A DNA stretch of 64,000 bases from Rotaria macrura (Eukaryota; Rotifera; Eurotatoria; Philodinida; Philodinidae). Of this stretch, positions 50,101 through 62,700 are shown in pieces (position 1 is the first letter of the stretch; each line of letters opens with the position of its first letter). The DNA is taken from contig OENT01000220.1 of NCBI GenBank assembly GCA_900239685.1, forward strand, positions 62,001 to 126,000, in the 5' to 3' direction. The notes beneath the pieces were generated by a model that worked only from the letters and a program-made list of their open reading frames with translations, had not been told where the DNA came from and did not search any database. The translations under genes were made by a program, and so were the position numbers.

Positions 50101-53100
50101 AAAAGAAACACAGTCAACTATCGAACAAATACAGAGATGGATTAAAAGTTTGTCAAGATGATGCTCTCGTCTTTTTAGTTTATTATTTTATTTTTCTACA
50201 GATTCAGCTTCCAGCATAAATCGTGATCCATATTCATTCATGGGAGTCATTGACACATTGAGAGGTGACTAAGAAATCCTTGCTTGCTTTTTAGCTGATG
50301 CTTTTCTTTTCAATTAGAAGCTCAACCATCATCAACAACTATGTTAATACATCAATCATGGTCGACCGTAGGAAATTCAACATCGACTAAAACTCTTTAT
50401 GACTCAACAGAAAGGTAAAGTATTATTAATCTACTCGAATTTAACCCAAAGTCTAAAATTATCAACGAATGTAGCTCGTCAACGAGTGATCCCCTCCCCC
50501 TTCTTCTCCCACTTTCATTTGGCCCATGATCCATGAAGATCCAGATTCGGAACCATAATTTACTTATCTGATTTCAGTCATCGTTTCGAAGAAGTAAGAA
50601 GATGATGGTGAAAAGCGCAGCTCATACATTTCTTCGGCAATATTTGCAGGGACCTTCTAATAATGAATATATAATCATCTCTTTGTATCAAACAAGAGTT
50701 TATTGGGTCCTACTCAATAGGATCTACAGGTCATAATCGCTTTGTAGACATTTTTTATCAATAGTTATTGGAAAAACTCGTTTTTATCACAAGAGCGTAA
50801 TATACGTGTGCATAGTTCAAGTCAAGTATAGAATTTCAGATCTGCAATTAGAATATCGAGTGAGTGCGTCTACTCACGATGATTTGATTTGAGACAAGTG
50901 TGTGCCAACGACTTCAGACAGAACAAAGAGATCTACCGACTTTACTATGTTAAAACTAGAAGTCGTCGGAAGAGGTTTTTCTACTGTCTGGGATATTCGG
51001 CGAGTCTCGTCGTTTTGTTTTTTCTTCGTCGAAATGATTCTTCTGACAATCTTAGTGAATATAACCAAATCTTCTAGCGGAATGGGGTTCGCAAGACCTT
51101 TTATAATAGGGTACCACTCTCTAGGATTGTGTCAATCAATATACTATAGCATTCATAGCTTGACATGAACATCCTCAACTAAGTCATGTATGTCTCGCGT
51201 AATAATGAAGTACTGTTGTGATCATTTGAATCTTCTTCTTCGGCATTGATATAGTCAAATCAAACGTTATTGAAGAGTTGATTGATAATAGATTCGGACA
51301 TGTCTATTGACGATCTTTATTTTGATAATGTTTCTGCCGGACAATAAATCACGCAACAGTCAGCGTCGAAATCTATTCCACGACATTCTGGAACACATAC
51401 TAATTTCATAGAGATACAAAGTATACGTATGATCATACGTTTTTGACTGCTCAACCGTGCGTGGAAAATAATATGCAACATAGGTTTCTGTTCCTTCAGA
51501 AGCAGAATTCTCATACATCTAATTAATTCTTTTACTAAACATGAAATTTCTCATCCTGAACTATTGACAATTTCACTCAAGTTGAGTCCGATCAGGTTCG
51601 AAATTTTGCCAACGACAGTTAGTCATTTCATTCGAATTTAAAATCGACTATTTTCCTTGTTGACTTTTCTGTGTGAATTTATACGAATTCGAAAGGCAAC
51701 AACTGCGACTTAGAGGTCAATGCATAGGGTTTCGTCTTGTTGTATAAAAGTAAAAAGAGAATTTTGACAATAGTGAAAATTATCTCTGGAATACACACGT
51801 TGAGTATCTCAAAAATACAGCTCGTAAATATATCATTGTGCGCAGCTCTACGGATAACAATTGTTTTTCAGGAATCGCGTAAATATCGACTGGAAAATCG
51901 ATTTTGTTTTCTGTCCTACGTGTTTCTTTAAGTTTGTGGCAATATCTGCCTGGAAAGTTGCAACTTGATCAAGCGCAGCATTTTCTTCGAACCCCAATGA
52001 ACGGGAACCGTCAAGAAAGAGCGAGATTCTACTACAATGATCGTTGATTTTCAGATGACATTTTTTGAATGCATTCTAATAAAAGTGATTTGAATAGACA
52101 AATCGTAGCTCAACAATGTGGCTGGCCAAATGTCGATTCCAAGTCAACTGGTTATGATCGTATGTCATTGTTGTTAGAACAAGATGAATTTGAAAAAGTA
52201 GCTGCACTTTATATATTTCAAATGAACATCAACCGAGCACTAGAAGTACTTAATGAAGGGCTTCAACGAGGTTTTTATTTTATTTTCTAAATAACTGAAT
52301 AATGAAAAAACAATGTCTAGGTGGAAAAGAGGAATTGGCAACATTGATTCTTGCATTGGTCGGTTCAATTCGAGCAACATCAACGACGAATGATGATAAA
52401 ACATTAGTCAATGAATTTTCGTCAGTAACAAAATTATTTCAGCGACCTTATGTTCGTGCTATGTTCGCATTTATTCTTACACAAGACGGAAGTGATCTTC
52501 AATATGAATGCGTTCTTGTATTGTCGTTGTTTCTCTTCTATTGATTTATATTTTCGATTTTCTTCTACCAGGATGAGCAATTAGATCTAAATGATAAAGT
52601 TGCTTTTGCTGCTCGATATTTAAATGATCAACGTCTGTACGAAAAATTGGATAAATTAGCTGATGAAAGTCGAGAAAAGGGAGATTTGCAAGGAATTCTT
52701 CTTACAGGTTTGCTTATTTTCTATTTCTATTTTACCCTAAGGCGTTGTTCAACAACTTAACATCATCGAGAATCGTTGATTTCATTTCGAATTTCGAATC
52801 GAATGTTTCGCGCAACATACTTCATTCAAATTTACTGCTTTTGAGGATGAACGCTGTTGACTATTTAAAAATGATTATTTCTCATCGAACTAGTTCTGCG
52901 TTAAATCTGATCTTAGATGAGCAATCTTTCCGAGGTTGCTAAAGTGTCAGTTGCATTAATTAGATTATGGAACATTATTTAACTTTAGTTCTAGAGAAAT
53001 AGAAACAGTGTGCAAGATTTTTTACGTACCGAAGATAATGTCCGAACACTTCGTCGTGAACAATGAAACTAATAGAGAATGAAAGTGTTCCGAGCGAAGT

Positions 53101-56019
53101 AGAAATGCTTCATTCTTCGTGAAGTCGTTGACAACAGCTAAAAGTGGAAAAGATAACATGAAACAATTGACGACTAACTGTGCTTGTATATCGGTACAAT
53201 ACAAAAAAGAACGTAATTAGTATCTACGAGTGAATCTCAAAGAAAATTAGAGTTTAATTCTAGCGTTTTCTTTCCTCTCAATCCACACACGCAGACGTCG
53301 AAACCATTTAGAAATACATTGTTTGGCGTGATTATATGATCTTCCTTTTTCTGCATGTGCCGGTCTCCATGTGGCTTGTGTTCGTGTCGTCATAAACACA
53401 GGCGAGCTTGGCTCGATCTTATCTTTGCATTGAACTTGGGTCAGACAACTCTAGTTGAAACAATAGACTCTTGTGAGACATTCAATGCATGAAAGACAGC
53501 TCTCACAGGACTTCCATTATTGTTCTATGACACAATTCTGAGAAGTTCCACAGACCGTCCGAATAGTACTACTTGCACAATCCTTCTTTTCCGATATTAA
53601 ATAGGGTCTGAAACATGACTGAGAAGCTAGAACATGTTTCTATCGTTTCGGAGAGAAACGACAAAGCGGATGCATTCAACTCAAAGATCGGCAAAGCAGT
53701 AAAGTATGAATTCTATTTCTCTCGACGTTGTTCATTTTATTCTACCAAGTGTACAGTCTCAATAAAAAGTCATTAGAATAGTTGAGTGAAGCTTGCCCCT
53801 CCGTCTTGACCTCGTTCATTTTTCAAATTCTACTGTTTATATTTTTTCATAATTTAGTAAAATGTTCCCAGATTACTTTTCGGTTGCCTCCTCCAATAAA
53901 ATTGCTTCTATTATTATTGGTTCAAATAAATAAAAATTAACTTTTGTCAATAGGACTACGGCAAAGTGGATGCGAACTAATACAGAAATATCTTGACCAA
54001 ACAAGTGATATTCGTACAGCTGCATTATTTGGTATTTATGTGTCAGAAGATGTTTGTCAAGAGTGCCCTTATGTTCAAGAGTGGATTGAAGGGTTCGTAT
54101 AGGTTGATTCCATTGATAACATGATCAAGTTACCATTCATTTAGATTTCGACTTCTTCTCGATGAACTTCAACTGTGGAACGATCGTGCTGAGTTCGATA
54201 TATATAGAAGTCATGTAACAGGTCAAACGCCTTATCGTCGGCATTATTCGGATCGTTTAGCAACTGCAAATCAGCATTTTTCATGTATTTTTTGTCAAAC
54301 ACCACTCGAAGTCAGTCAAGGACTATCCGGTCAAACTTCAACAGCGACCGGATCTGCCACCAATTCGAACCCAACACCTATTCCAACGATAACGACGAAA
54401 GTTAATAATCGGCCATCTCAACCATTAATAGCAACACGAGTATCAACATCATCTTCATCAGCTTATCAAACACCTAATTCAGACATGGTTGTATACCTAA
54501 ATTTTCATCTTGATTTTAAATTTACTTCGAATTCTTTAGCTAATGGTTTGTGCTAAATGCCGTCAAGTTTTGCCACGTTGTTCAATATGTATGATGAGTT
54601 TGACAACATACATCGAAGATGCTTCCTACGCATATGAACCACTACCTGGTCAGTCTAACTAACTTAAACATTTACTCTAGAAATCGATTGATTTTCATTG
54701 ATGAATGATTCTGAATAACGATCAATGTCTTGTAAATCATTCTGAGTTACTACACGTATTCTTGCGAAAGCTCGTCACTTTTTATGATCACATCAAAGAG
54801 AATCTTATTTTCATCTCGAGGTTCGCACTGAAAAACATCTTACCGAATAATGTTTCCAATTATTGCTAGTCTGTTGAGTTTAGCTCATAACGAAAAATGT
54901 TGACTTGATTTGTTTTCCTACGTGTCTATGGTCGTGTTAAGAATGTTTTAATAGACTTTTAATCGTTGAGCATAAAATCAAAGAGAACTGAAATAGGATT
55001 CATTATGTGAATTGAAATTCACTGGAATTTTACGCAAGCACTCATACCAGAACGATCATTGTTTCACTGAGAAATTATCATTTTCTTAGGACTGTTTTTC
55101 ACAACAAGTCTATTTTAATGATAGTTCATATCGTAATCGTAGTAAGACTGCTTTCGTCGTGATACCGTTTCCTGTATCTATGAACTCTTTCAATGGACTG
55201 ATTTTCAGTTCGTATGTCAATGATTTCCGTTCTCCTTGATTCTATGTTCGTAGTCTAGAACATTCATTGTTCAACGACAGAAGACTAGTACACTGAAATA
55301 CAGCTAGGATTGTTATTAATCAATAGAAGCCATTGAATAGCTATTGTTTTATACATCAATCGTGGTGATTCTGCTTTTCTACCATCCTGTTGATACGCCA
55401 CGATGTCGATGAATCCTTCTGTCTATCACTTCTGACTACTAATGAAGGTGAGCATTCAATATCCTTAAGACGAATCAAACAACGCATTCAAGTTTGGATG
55501 CAGGAGAGGAATTTTAGAAAGTCAGGATCCCTCCAGTCCATGGCAACAAAAGCAGAGTCATTCACCAGATCGATGATTTCCGTCGCTAATCAGAGTCGAT
55601 TTTGAAAAATAACTGAAGATCTTTTCATGCTTCACATACTATTTTGTATTTATCTATGATGAAACTGCGTTGTTTTCGAATATTCTATGTTGAACACCGA
55701 ATTGATGTTTTTTGATTGATAATGTCGAAAATCACAACAGTCGATTAAAGTTTTACTCGACTAGCATCTCGAATCTTTACGATGAGAATTTAATACTTTG
55801 AATTCTCCTTTTAATAGTTTTTTTTCGGTTTTCAACTATTTGAAATTTCTTTTTGTAGACAAATATACCCTAATGTCAAGTCAATGGTTTACGTGGTGTC
55901 GTTTATGTCGTCATGGTGGTCATGCTGAACACGTGTCGAATTGGTTTGCAATGAATCAACAGTGTCCCATTGCCAAATGTTTTTGTCGATGTACATTAAT
56001 TGATGGCATATTTTGTTAA
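44134..56019 (+). CDS. MIOS: GATOR2 complex subunit MIOS (Mio/Sea4), 20 exons
   Basis: A predicted 928-residue WD40/RING-type scaffold of the GATOR2 complex, which relays amino-acid sufficiency to TORC1 at the lysosome. Exons: 44134-44319, 44375-44454, 44524-44564, 44620-44684, 44744-45053, 47601-47692, 47747-47844, 49495-49604, 49663-49787, 49848-50021, 50072-50147, 50202-50264, 50318-50414, 52086-52270, 52321-52517, 52572-52707, 53954-54092, 54145-54487, 54540-54648, 55859-56019; the frame is continuous throughout. WD repeats fill the first half (VALIWNPK, SLTIWDIN, VYVYDIRAYEKP). An alpha-solenoid follows (LNEGLQRG, GDLQGILLTGL, WNDRAEFDIYRSH). The C-terminus has zinc-binding cysteines: CIFC, CAKCRQVLPRCSICMMS and WCRLCRHGGHAEHVSNWF...CFCRC. 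A serine/threonine-rich insert (about residue 430 nt into exon 5 and in exon 18) makes it longer than the 875-residue human protein. The boundary of exon 1 (44319) is the least certain. Introns are either 50-69 bp or 1.2-2.5 kb. Confidence 0.95.
45054..47600 (+). other. Longest (2.5-kb) intron of MIOS
   Basis: Begins GTAAGT and ends TTTTTATACAG. No gene recognised within. Other long introns of this gene are 47845-49494, 50415-52085, 52708-53953 and 54649-55858; all appear non-coding. Confidence 0.8.
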
Positions 56020-56055
56020 CACATTATTTTTTTTGTATTGTTTACTATTCATATC

Positions 56056-56061
56056 AATAAA
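56056..56061 (+). terminator. Polyadenylation signal at the end of the operon
   Basis: AATAAA 37 nt after the MIOS stop codon; it is the only canonical signal placed just after a stop in the four-gene cluster. Confidence 0.65.
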
Positions 56062-56318
56062 AGAATATGTCAGTTTATTAATTATTAACTTAATTTTGCA
56101 CTTTTTTCCTTTCATTCAAAATAATTACAAAAGCAAGAGATTTTTCGCATTACATTTTTTACAATGATTACAAATCAATGGTTTTCATCATTAATTAAGC
56201 ATGTCAATAATCAATTTTCAGACATAATGAACCTTTGGGAATTTTAATGACATCTTGGTCGATTATCAGTTATACGAACGAACCCAATACAAATCGATTT
56301 ACAAGTCGATTTATCATT

Positions 56319-56684
56319 TAGGGATACACCAACGCCTATTTGCTGACACTAAAATTCAATCATTTGCGGTGTTTAGAACCGTCAATTCCGATCAGTTCTA
56401 CGAGTTATACAGATTCAATTATGATCGCTCTAATTTGGTGTTATTGTCAACTTTGATGAAAAACGAATGAAAGATCCAAGGATTGACCGGGATTGACTAA
56501 AAATCATGAATTTCTGGTCAATTTTCGTACTATACAGTCTTTTTTCGTCAAAATTGACAATAGCATCAAATAGAGCGACCGACATTGAATCTGTATGATT
56601 CGTAGAATCGATCGGAATTGACGGTTCCAAATACCGCAAATGATTGATCTTTAGTGTCAGCAAATAGGAATTGGTGCATCCCTG
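56319..56684. mobile_element. Palindromic hAT-type MITE with 8-bp target-site duplication
   Basis: Two arms of about 148 bp, roughly 85% identical by eye, lie in inverted orientation (56319-56466 and about 56535-56684) around a short centre. The right terminus reads CAGGGATGCACCAA outward and the left reads TAGGGATACACCAA; CAGGGATGCACC-type ends are typical of hAT transposons. The element is flanked by a perfect 8-bp direct repeat TTATCATT (56311-56318 and 56685-56692), the target-site length of hAT elements. It has no transposase, so it is non-autonomous. Open frames read from either arm are artefacts. Confidence 0.88.
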
Positions 56685-57603
56685 TTATCATTCAAGTCTT
56701 AATAGAACGTTCTGAAATGAGAAAACTTATAGCGGTGAATCCTTCGATTATTTCTTTCAAAGAACACCCGATAGGACAGGCAGCTAGTGAACGTCATTCT
56801 TCTATGACTAAAATGTTGCAATTAACTTAAGTTAAATGTATAAGTCGATGCTTTCTTTGACGGTAGCTATACTAGTGTGATGATTTTGTCGATCGATATC
56901 TTGTGTTTGATAAATATTTGAAAGGAATCAAGGAATATATTAGCATACGAGATTTTTATTTTCTCTCTATCCCTTGCCGTACCCATAAATTGTGATGGCA
57001 TCGAACCTAATCAAAATACTGTCTCTTGCGAAGGACGAAAATTCAGAAGATGTTGCTCTTAATGGTCGAATGAAGTCAACTCTAACCATAGAACATTGTT
57101 TGAGAAGTAATGTGATTGAGAGATGAGCGATTGTATCGACTAACTGGATGGAGTAGCTTCTTGCCACTCTCGACTATGATCTTTATTGTGCTACTTCACA
57201 TGACATGTGTGTATCTACTTCACATATAGAATCGTAAATCGTCGATTTTGGATCGAAATCAGCCAGTTTCAAATGATTTTTCCAGCGTCGTCCTTCAGAA
57301 CAGTGTCGGCATGATATAGAATCGTGGAAGCAGCGTTACGAACCAGAAACTCATCGTATGAAAAACAGAAATCATAGGAACATAACCCAGAACTGGAAAT
57401 AATTCAGAATCAGTCAAGCTCTGGTAGGAAACTTCGGAGAGGTTGCAGGAAACTCACCAGAAAAATGATCCATTTCATCTAATATCAATCTAAACAAGAA
57501 AAATCCTCCCATCATGCTTTCAGAGTAGGGTCATTACTTTATCTTTACTTTATTTTATAAATGTAAACAAAATCTTTATATTTGAACAGTATGAATTTTT
57601 CTG

Positions 57604-58151
57604 TTATTGAAAGGGAATGAAACTCGTGGAGCTGTAACAACAGGACACGGAAACTACAAGCCATTTATAACATTCCGCCGTTCGTACTTCGAAGAAATGG
57701 TTGCAAATATTTATACGACGTTGCAAAATTATAGAGAACTCTTTTATCAATTTACTGATCCCTAATGGACGAATAGTGAAATAAACTCTCGCATGACAGA
57801 TTCGATCGATTTTTAGAGTGGGTCTTCGATTTAAAATTCATTCTTGGTGCCATTAGAAGTTTTAAAATTCGGATTCGATGCCTCCTTTTATTCCTATGGA
57901 AATTACTTCATAGGATATTCTACAAGACTCTCAATAAGCTAGTCAGATCTAAACTCTCTACTATGATAAGTTTCCGAGAGCGCTCAGATAAGCCACTTAT
58001 ATCCATCTAACCTTTAGATATCTCTGACACTTTTTTCGTATTTTTCTCAGTTATTTTCTTATTAGAGAGTCAATATATTTCATTTAGACAAGCATTGAAA
58101 TCTATTTCTGGTGAATTAAGTCATATATTTATTCAACGAGCTGCTCTTTAG
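57604..58151 (+). pseudogene. Exon-like fragments of an unidentified gene
   Basis: A 54-codon open stretch ending at 57765 has coding-like composition (GAVTTGHGNYKPFITFRRSY, then TTLQNYRELFYQFTDP). Farther on, an acceptor (ATATATTTCATTTAG) ending at 58087 precedes a short frame reading QALKSISGELSHIFIQRAAL and stopping at 58151, with AATAAA at 58157-58162. This looks like a genuine last exon. I could not join the pieces into one gene or name a family. They may be remnants of a decayed gene or exons of a gene whose other parts I missed. Confidence 0.3.
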
Positions 58152-58156
58152 AGTTA

Positions 58157-58162
58157 AATAAA
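58157..58162 (+). terminator. Possible polyadenylation signal
   Basis: AATAAA 6 nt after the stop of the putative last exon ending at 58151. Confidence 0.3.
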
Positions 58163-59773
58163 TTCATTTGTCTTTTTTCTTCTCTGATATTCAAGATACA
58201 CATTCCCATTTATTCAACAAATAAAAATGTACTATTTTCTTTTCTTTAGATAGGATAAAAAGTAAATACTCACAAGATGAAAATGATTGCATGAAGTATG
58301 CCAATCCCCTTATTCGACTGTTGAATTAAGATACCATGAGTGAAGTATTTCTACCATGACGAATCCTTTTTGATGAAGATGGACTAATTAACAGGTCGCA
58401 TTCTAATAGAAGGAATCCTCATATTTATCTTATTTTAAAATTGATATTGTTGAGATTTCAGTATCAAAACTCGTGAGCAAACAATACTTGTATGTTTGAG
58501 AGCGGAAAAGTGATTCTAGTATGAAAGTCAATCAATCAATATTAAATAAAACTAATCATATTGGTCATGTCTCTGGAGCATTTAATAAATTTGTTAAAAA
58601 TGAATTACTCTTAGATGTCATTTACCCGTTACCCTCCATAGTGGTTCAGAAGAACGACTGGTAAAATAACTGTATGAATAGAGTACTGGTCCAACTAATA
58701 CGCCAATCATACGGTCATATCAGTCAGGCAAAATCTCGTTTGTGCACGATTATTTGCTTACTCCAAAGAGCATGGCGAGGAAAAGACTTGAAAAATCCTA
58801 TTTTCAACGTCTCATAACTACAATACATGACATATCTATCAGTGAGATTATCCTTAAGATGTGCTATGCATTCAGTGAGCATCGACAAATCAATTATTTT
58901 GACTATAATAGTACACTTCTTCTAAGCAAAAACAGAAAATTTCACCCGAAACAATGAACCACGATCAAGTTATCTTGCTCTATTAATGACGCAAGTTGTA
59001 GGGTGTAAGGTATATCTAGATACTGTGCGCACACTGAACATCTCCTAGTCATAGATCCTGATTTTGCCTTCTCGTGTGCATGTGTCAATCTGCTGGTGCA
59101 TGCACGATTACACGTAATGTACCATTATGCTTCTCTCGAAAAAAATTGAATGATGGAAAATGAGAAACTAAATGCACACTCATTCTCATTAAGTGTTTAT
59201 GCCTGACGATTTTCGAATTTCATAGCCTGGATATGTTGAGGTTTCCCTACTCCCACTGTCTAATAGTGGTCGAGAACGTAGATCATTATGTTGACTTTAG
59301 TCTCTTTATCTAGTCATATCGAGACATAGCCCCTTATTTTTCTTATCGCAAATCAAAGTGCTATTCTCTTCTCTTTCTTATCTCGACTCTGCTTTCGCAT
59401 AATCACTGTCAGTTGGTAAGGGTTTTTTCAGGCTGACTAAGACTTATTTCTCCTATTCCCAGTCTTAATTCGAAGTTTACTTCCTCGTTTTTTCTGTTCA
59501 CTATGTGAACAATCAAATTACTTTTTCTGATAAAACCCATCAGATTCGGATCTATAAATGTGGGACATGCTGTGATCGAGATTACAACTCGTTATCCTTT
59601 TTCTGTGATTGTCCTGTTTTGCAACGTGTATAGGCACAGTAGCACTGTAAAAAGCATCTGATATTTTCACATAAGTACTGAACAAAATCCGAACTCGATG
59701 GACTCAACCAAAAGAGTACTCGAAATAAAAATGAGGAAAGTTTATTTTGATGAGTCGACTTGAGATTTTCATC

Positions 59774-59790
59774 CTTTTTTATACAATTAG
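59774..59790 (+). promoter_or_regulatory. Putative trans-splice acceptor of the GH116 gene
   Basis: The tract CTTTTTTATACAATTAG ends directly at the ATG of an intronless gene. With no upstream coding exon needed, this fits a spliced-leader acceptor better than a cis intron, although a 5'-UTR intron is possible. Confidence 0.5.
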
Positions 59791-62700
59791 ATGATCGATC
59801 ATTTTCGGATGTCGCTCATTTATTCAAGTCTTCTTACTAGTTTATGTCTACCGGTAATTTATTGCCAAACAGTTTATCAATTATTGGATTCGACTTCATT
59901 CTTAAACGAAGGTGTAGTATCAAATTCTGATACTTATCAGTACCAATATGAATATGCATTCTATACTGAACCAGAAAATATAACGCGTACGCGGTTTTCA
60001 TGGGTACAAGAGTACATTCATCCATATTTATATCAAATAGATGCAACGAAATCGCCTCAATGCGATTCAATTCCGTGGTTGAATGAAACTGATTTGCCTG
60101 GAGCTGATTTTTTATCATTGATACCGTCCTCAGCGGATCCATTTCACTGTACGCAACTATGTTGTGGCTATCTTTCATGCGCCGCATGGTCTTATGCTGC
60201 ATCAGCACCATCCGATTATAACGATTGTCGAAAGGGACAACCGTGTTGTTATCTGAAGTCCTACACACCAAAATCTTTGCCTAATCCTTCAATAATATCG
60301 GCCATAATGAATCGAACATTTCCGTACAAGCATCCACCATCAGGGTTACGATCATCTGTACCCATTGGTGGAATAACGACAGGTTCAATTGAATTAAGAG
60401 CGGACGGTACATTTCATGAATGGACAATTGAAAACCAATCACCAGCTAGTGGAGCAAAATACGGTGTTGTGGATGATGCCTTGTTAGCGATTCGAATAAA
60501 AAACTTGCGGACAAATGAAAATGATACTCGATTAGTACGAACACATCCGAATCACGGAACCAAAGGAATCGATAAGATAAAATATTATGGTTCATATCCT
60601 GTTAGTAAATTAAAACTCGTTGATGATTCATTGATAGCTAATATGGACCTATATGCATATTCAATATTTAAACTGGGCGACTTAAATCGTTCGATGACAC
60701 CAGCCATTATTTTTTCATTAAATATTCAAAATCCGAATGATTTTCCTATCGGCATTGATTTCATGTCTACACTACCGCTATCAGCTCAGATCGATCAAGC
60801 AAGACAATCGAATCATATCCTACACCAAATGTCATGTGATACCTATGTCGAATGTCTGTCATTTTGTGATCAGGTAGTATCGTGTGCATCGTGGAATTGG
60901 CAAACAGCAGATAATCATTCCACATGTCTGCTCTATAGTGATGTTCCATTCAATGTACATTCAAATGATCATGTTAGTGGCGTACGTGGACAATGGACAT
61001 TTAATCAAACTGGTCCGCTAGTATTGGATCGTCCTGGAAGAGAATCTGCAAATGGTCAGTTTTTGTTATGGCCATTTTTATCCCCGACACAGACGATGAC
61101 GGTCACAGTTGATAATAATATTGATCATTTATTACATGGATTTATGACTGACGGTGGCTGGTTTAACCGAACTAAAATAAACGAATCGGGCGTCAATGGT
61201 GCTGTATCTATTTCAGAAATTTTAGAACCAGGTGAAAAAAAGACAATGTCAATTCTATTCGCTTGGTACTTTCCACATCATAATTGGCTAGATTTACCGT
61301 TGGATAATTATTATTCTTTGTTATTCGATAATGTCACACATGTTGGACAATCGATTGGTATCGACAAAGATGATGATCAATTAAAAATCATCCTCAAAGA
61401 TATATTGATGACGCATAATCTGTATTTTAACTCCAGTCTACCTGACTATCTAACTGATTCATTAATTAATAGTGTTTCACATATGCGGAGTGCCATGTAT
61501 TTTTCAAATGGTGATTGGCGACAATGGGAAGCTTACGATTGCAATGATGTTGATAGTGTACACAATGATCATCAACGTCATTTACCGTATATGTTGTATT
61601 TTCCCGAAACAGAAAAACTCAAAATGTATACATGGGCTAAATATCAGCAAACTGATGGAATGATACAAGAAACATTTTCCGTTGGTTGCATGAGTGATAC
61701 ACAACCATATGATACACATGGTGGGCGACGAATGGGAGATGTAACAACAGTATTTATATTAGAAACATTAGAATTGTATAAATGGACTAATGATTTAGCA
61801 TTTTTGAAAGATATGTATCCACATGTCGTAGCCGCTATTGAATGGCAATATGACGTATCAACTGATTTTGGATTACCACAATATTTAGAATGTACTTATG
61901 ATATACCGAATCTAAGTCAATATCCAACAACAACGTTCAATTCATTCATGCATTTAGCAGCGATGCGTGCCTGTATGCAATTGGCCAATATAATGAGTGA
62001 TGCAAGCACTTACAATCTATGTAATGAAACTTATATGATTGCTGTAAGACAAATTGATCAATTATTATGGTATAATGATAGTGTTGATACAGGTTATTTC
62101 TTGGCTTATATGGGTGGACAAGGGGAAAAGGCTATTTTCACAGATGCCTTGTATGGTCAGGTCTTAGCATATACGTACGGTTTGGGTCTCTTACATAATT
62201 CATCAAAAATGATTAAACATCTAGAAAGTGAAGTACGACTAGCTGATACACCGTATGGATTACGAATGCTGACAGGACGTGAACCATTAACAAATTGGCA
62301 AGATAATTCAATTTGGATGGGAGCATCACAGGATTGGTCTGTATTGTGTTTATGGCTTGGTATTGATCCACAGGTTGCATTAGCACAATCCGAAAAAGGT
62401 CTCAATCTGATACGGCAAACATTGAATGATCAATGGAATATTCATGGATTATACGCAGGTGATGGTTATGGAGTCGGAGGAAAACCTTGGATTACATCAC
62501 ATTATGGTTTTCATATGGTTTTATGGCATTTACCATTTGCATTGTCAGGACAATACATTGATATTCCAAATGGTAGATTGATGTTTGCACCGAAGTTGTC
62601 ACCACCATTTACGTTGCCCGTTCTTATTCCGAATACGTTTGGATCATTGATTGTAACTCCGCTGAACAACGGACAATCATCGTATACGTTGGTATTGATG

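Larger units (their letters stand above)
56700..59770. other. 3-kb stretch with unassigned exon-like fragments
   Basis: It lies between the hAT element and the GH116 gene. It contains the exon-like fragments at 57600-58162, described separately; the rest shows nothing recognisable. Confidence 0.4.

Noticed and set aside
56255..56663. Two opposite-strand open frames of 71 and 77 codons with similar peptides
   Set aside because: They are read from the two inverted arms of the hAT-type MITE, so their similarity reflects the palindrome and not genes.
59837..60271. 144-codon minus-strand open frame
   Set aside because: Antisense shadow of the GH116 coding sequence.
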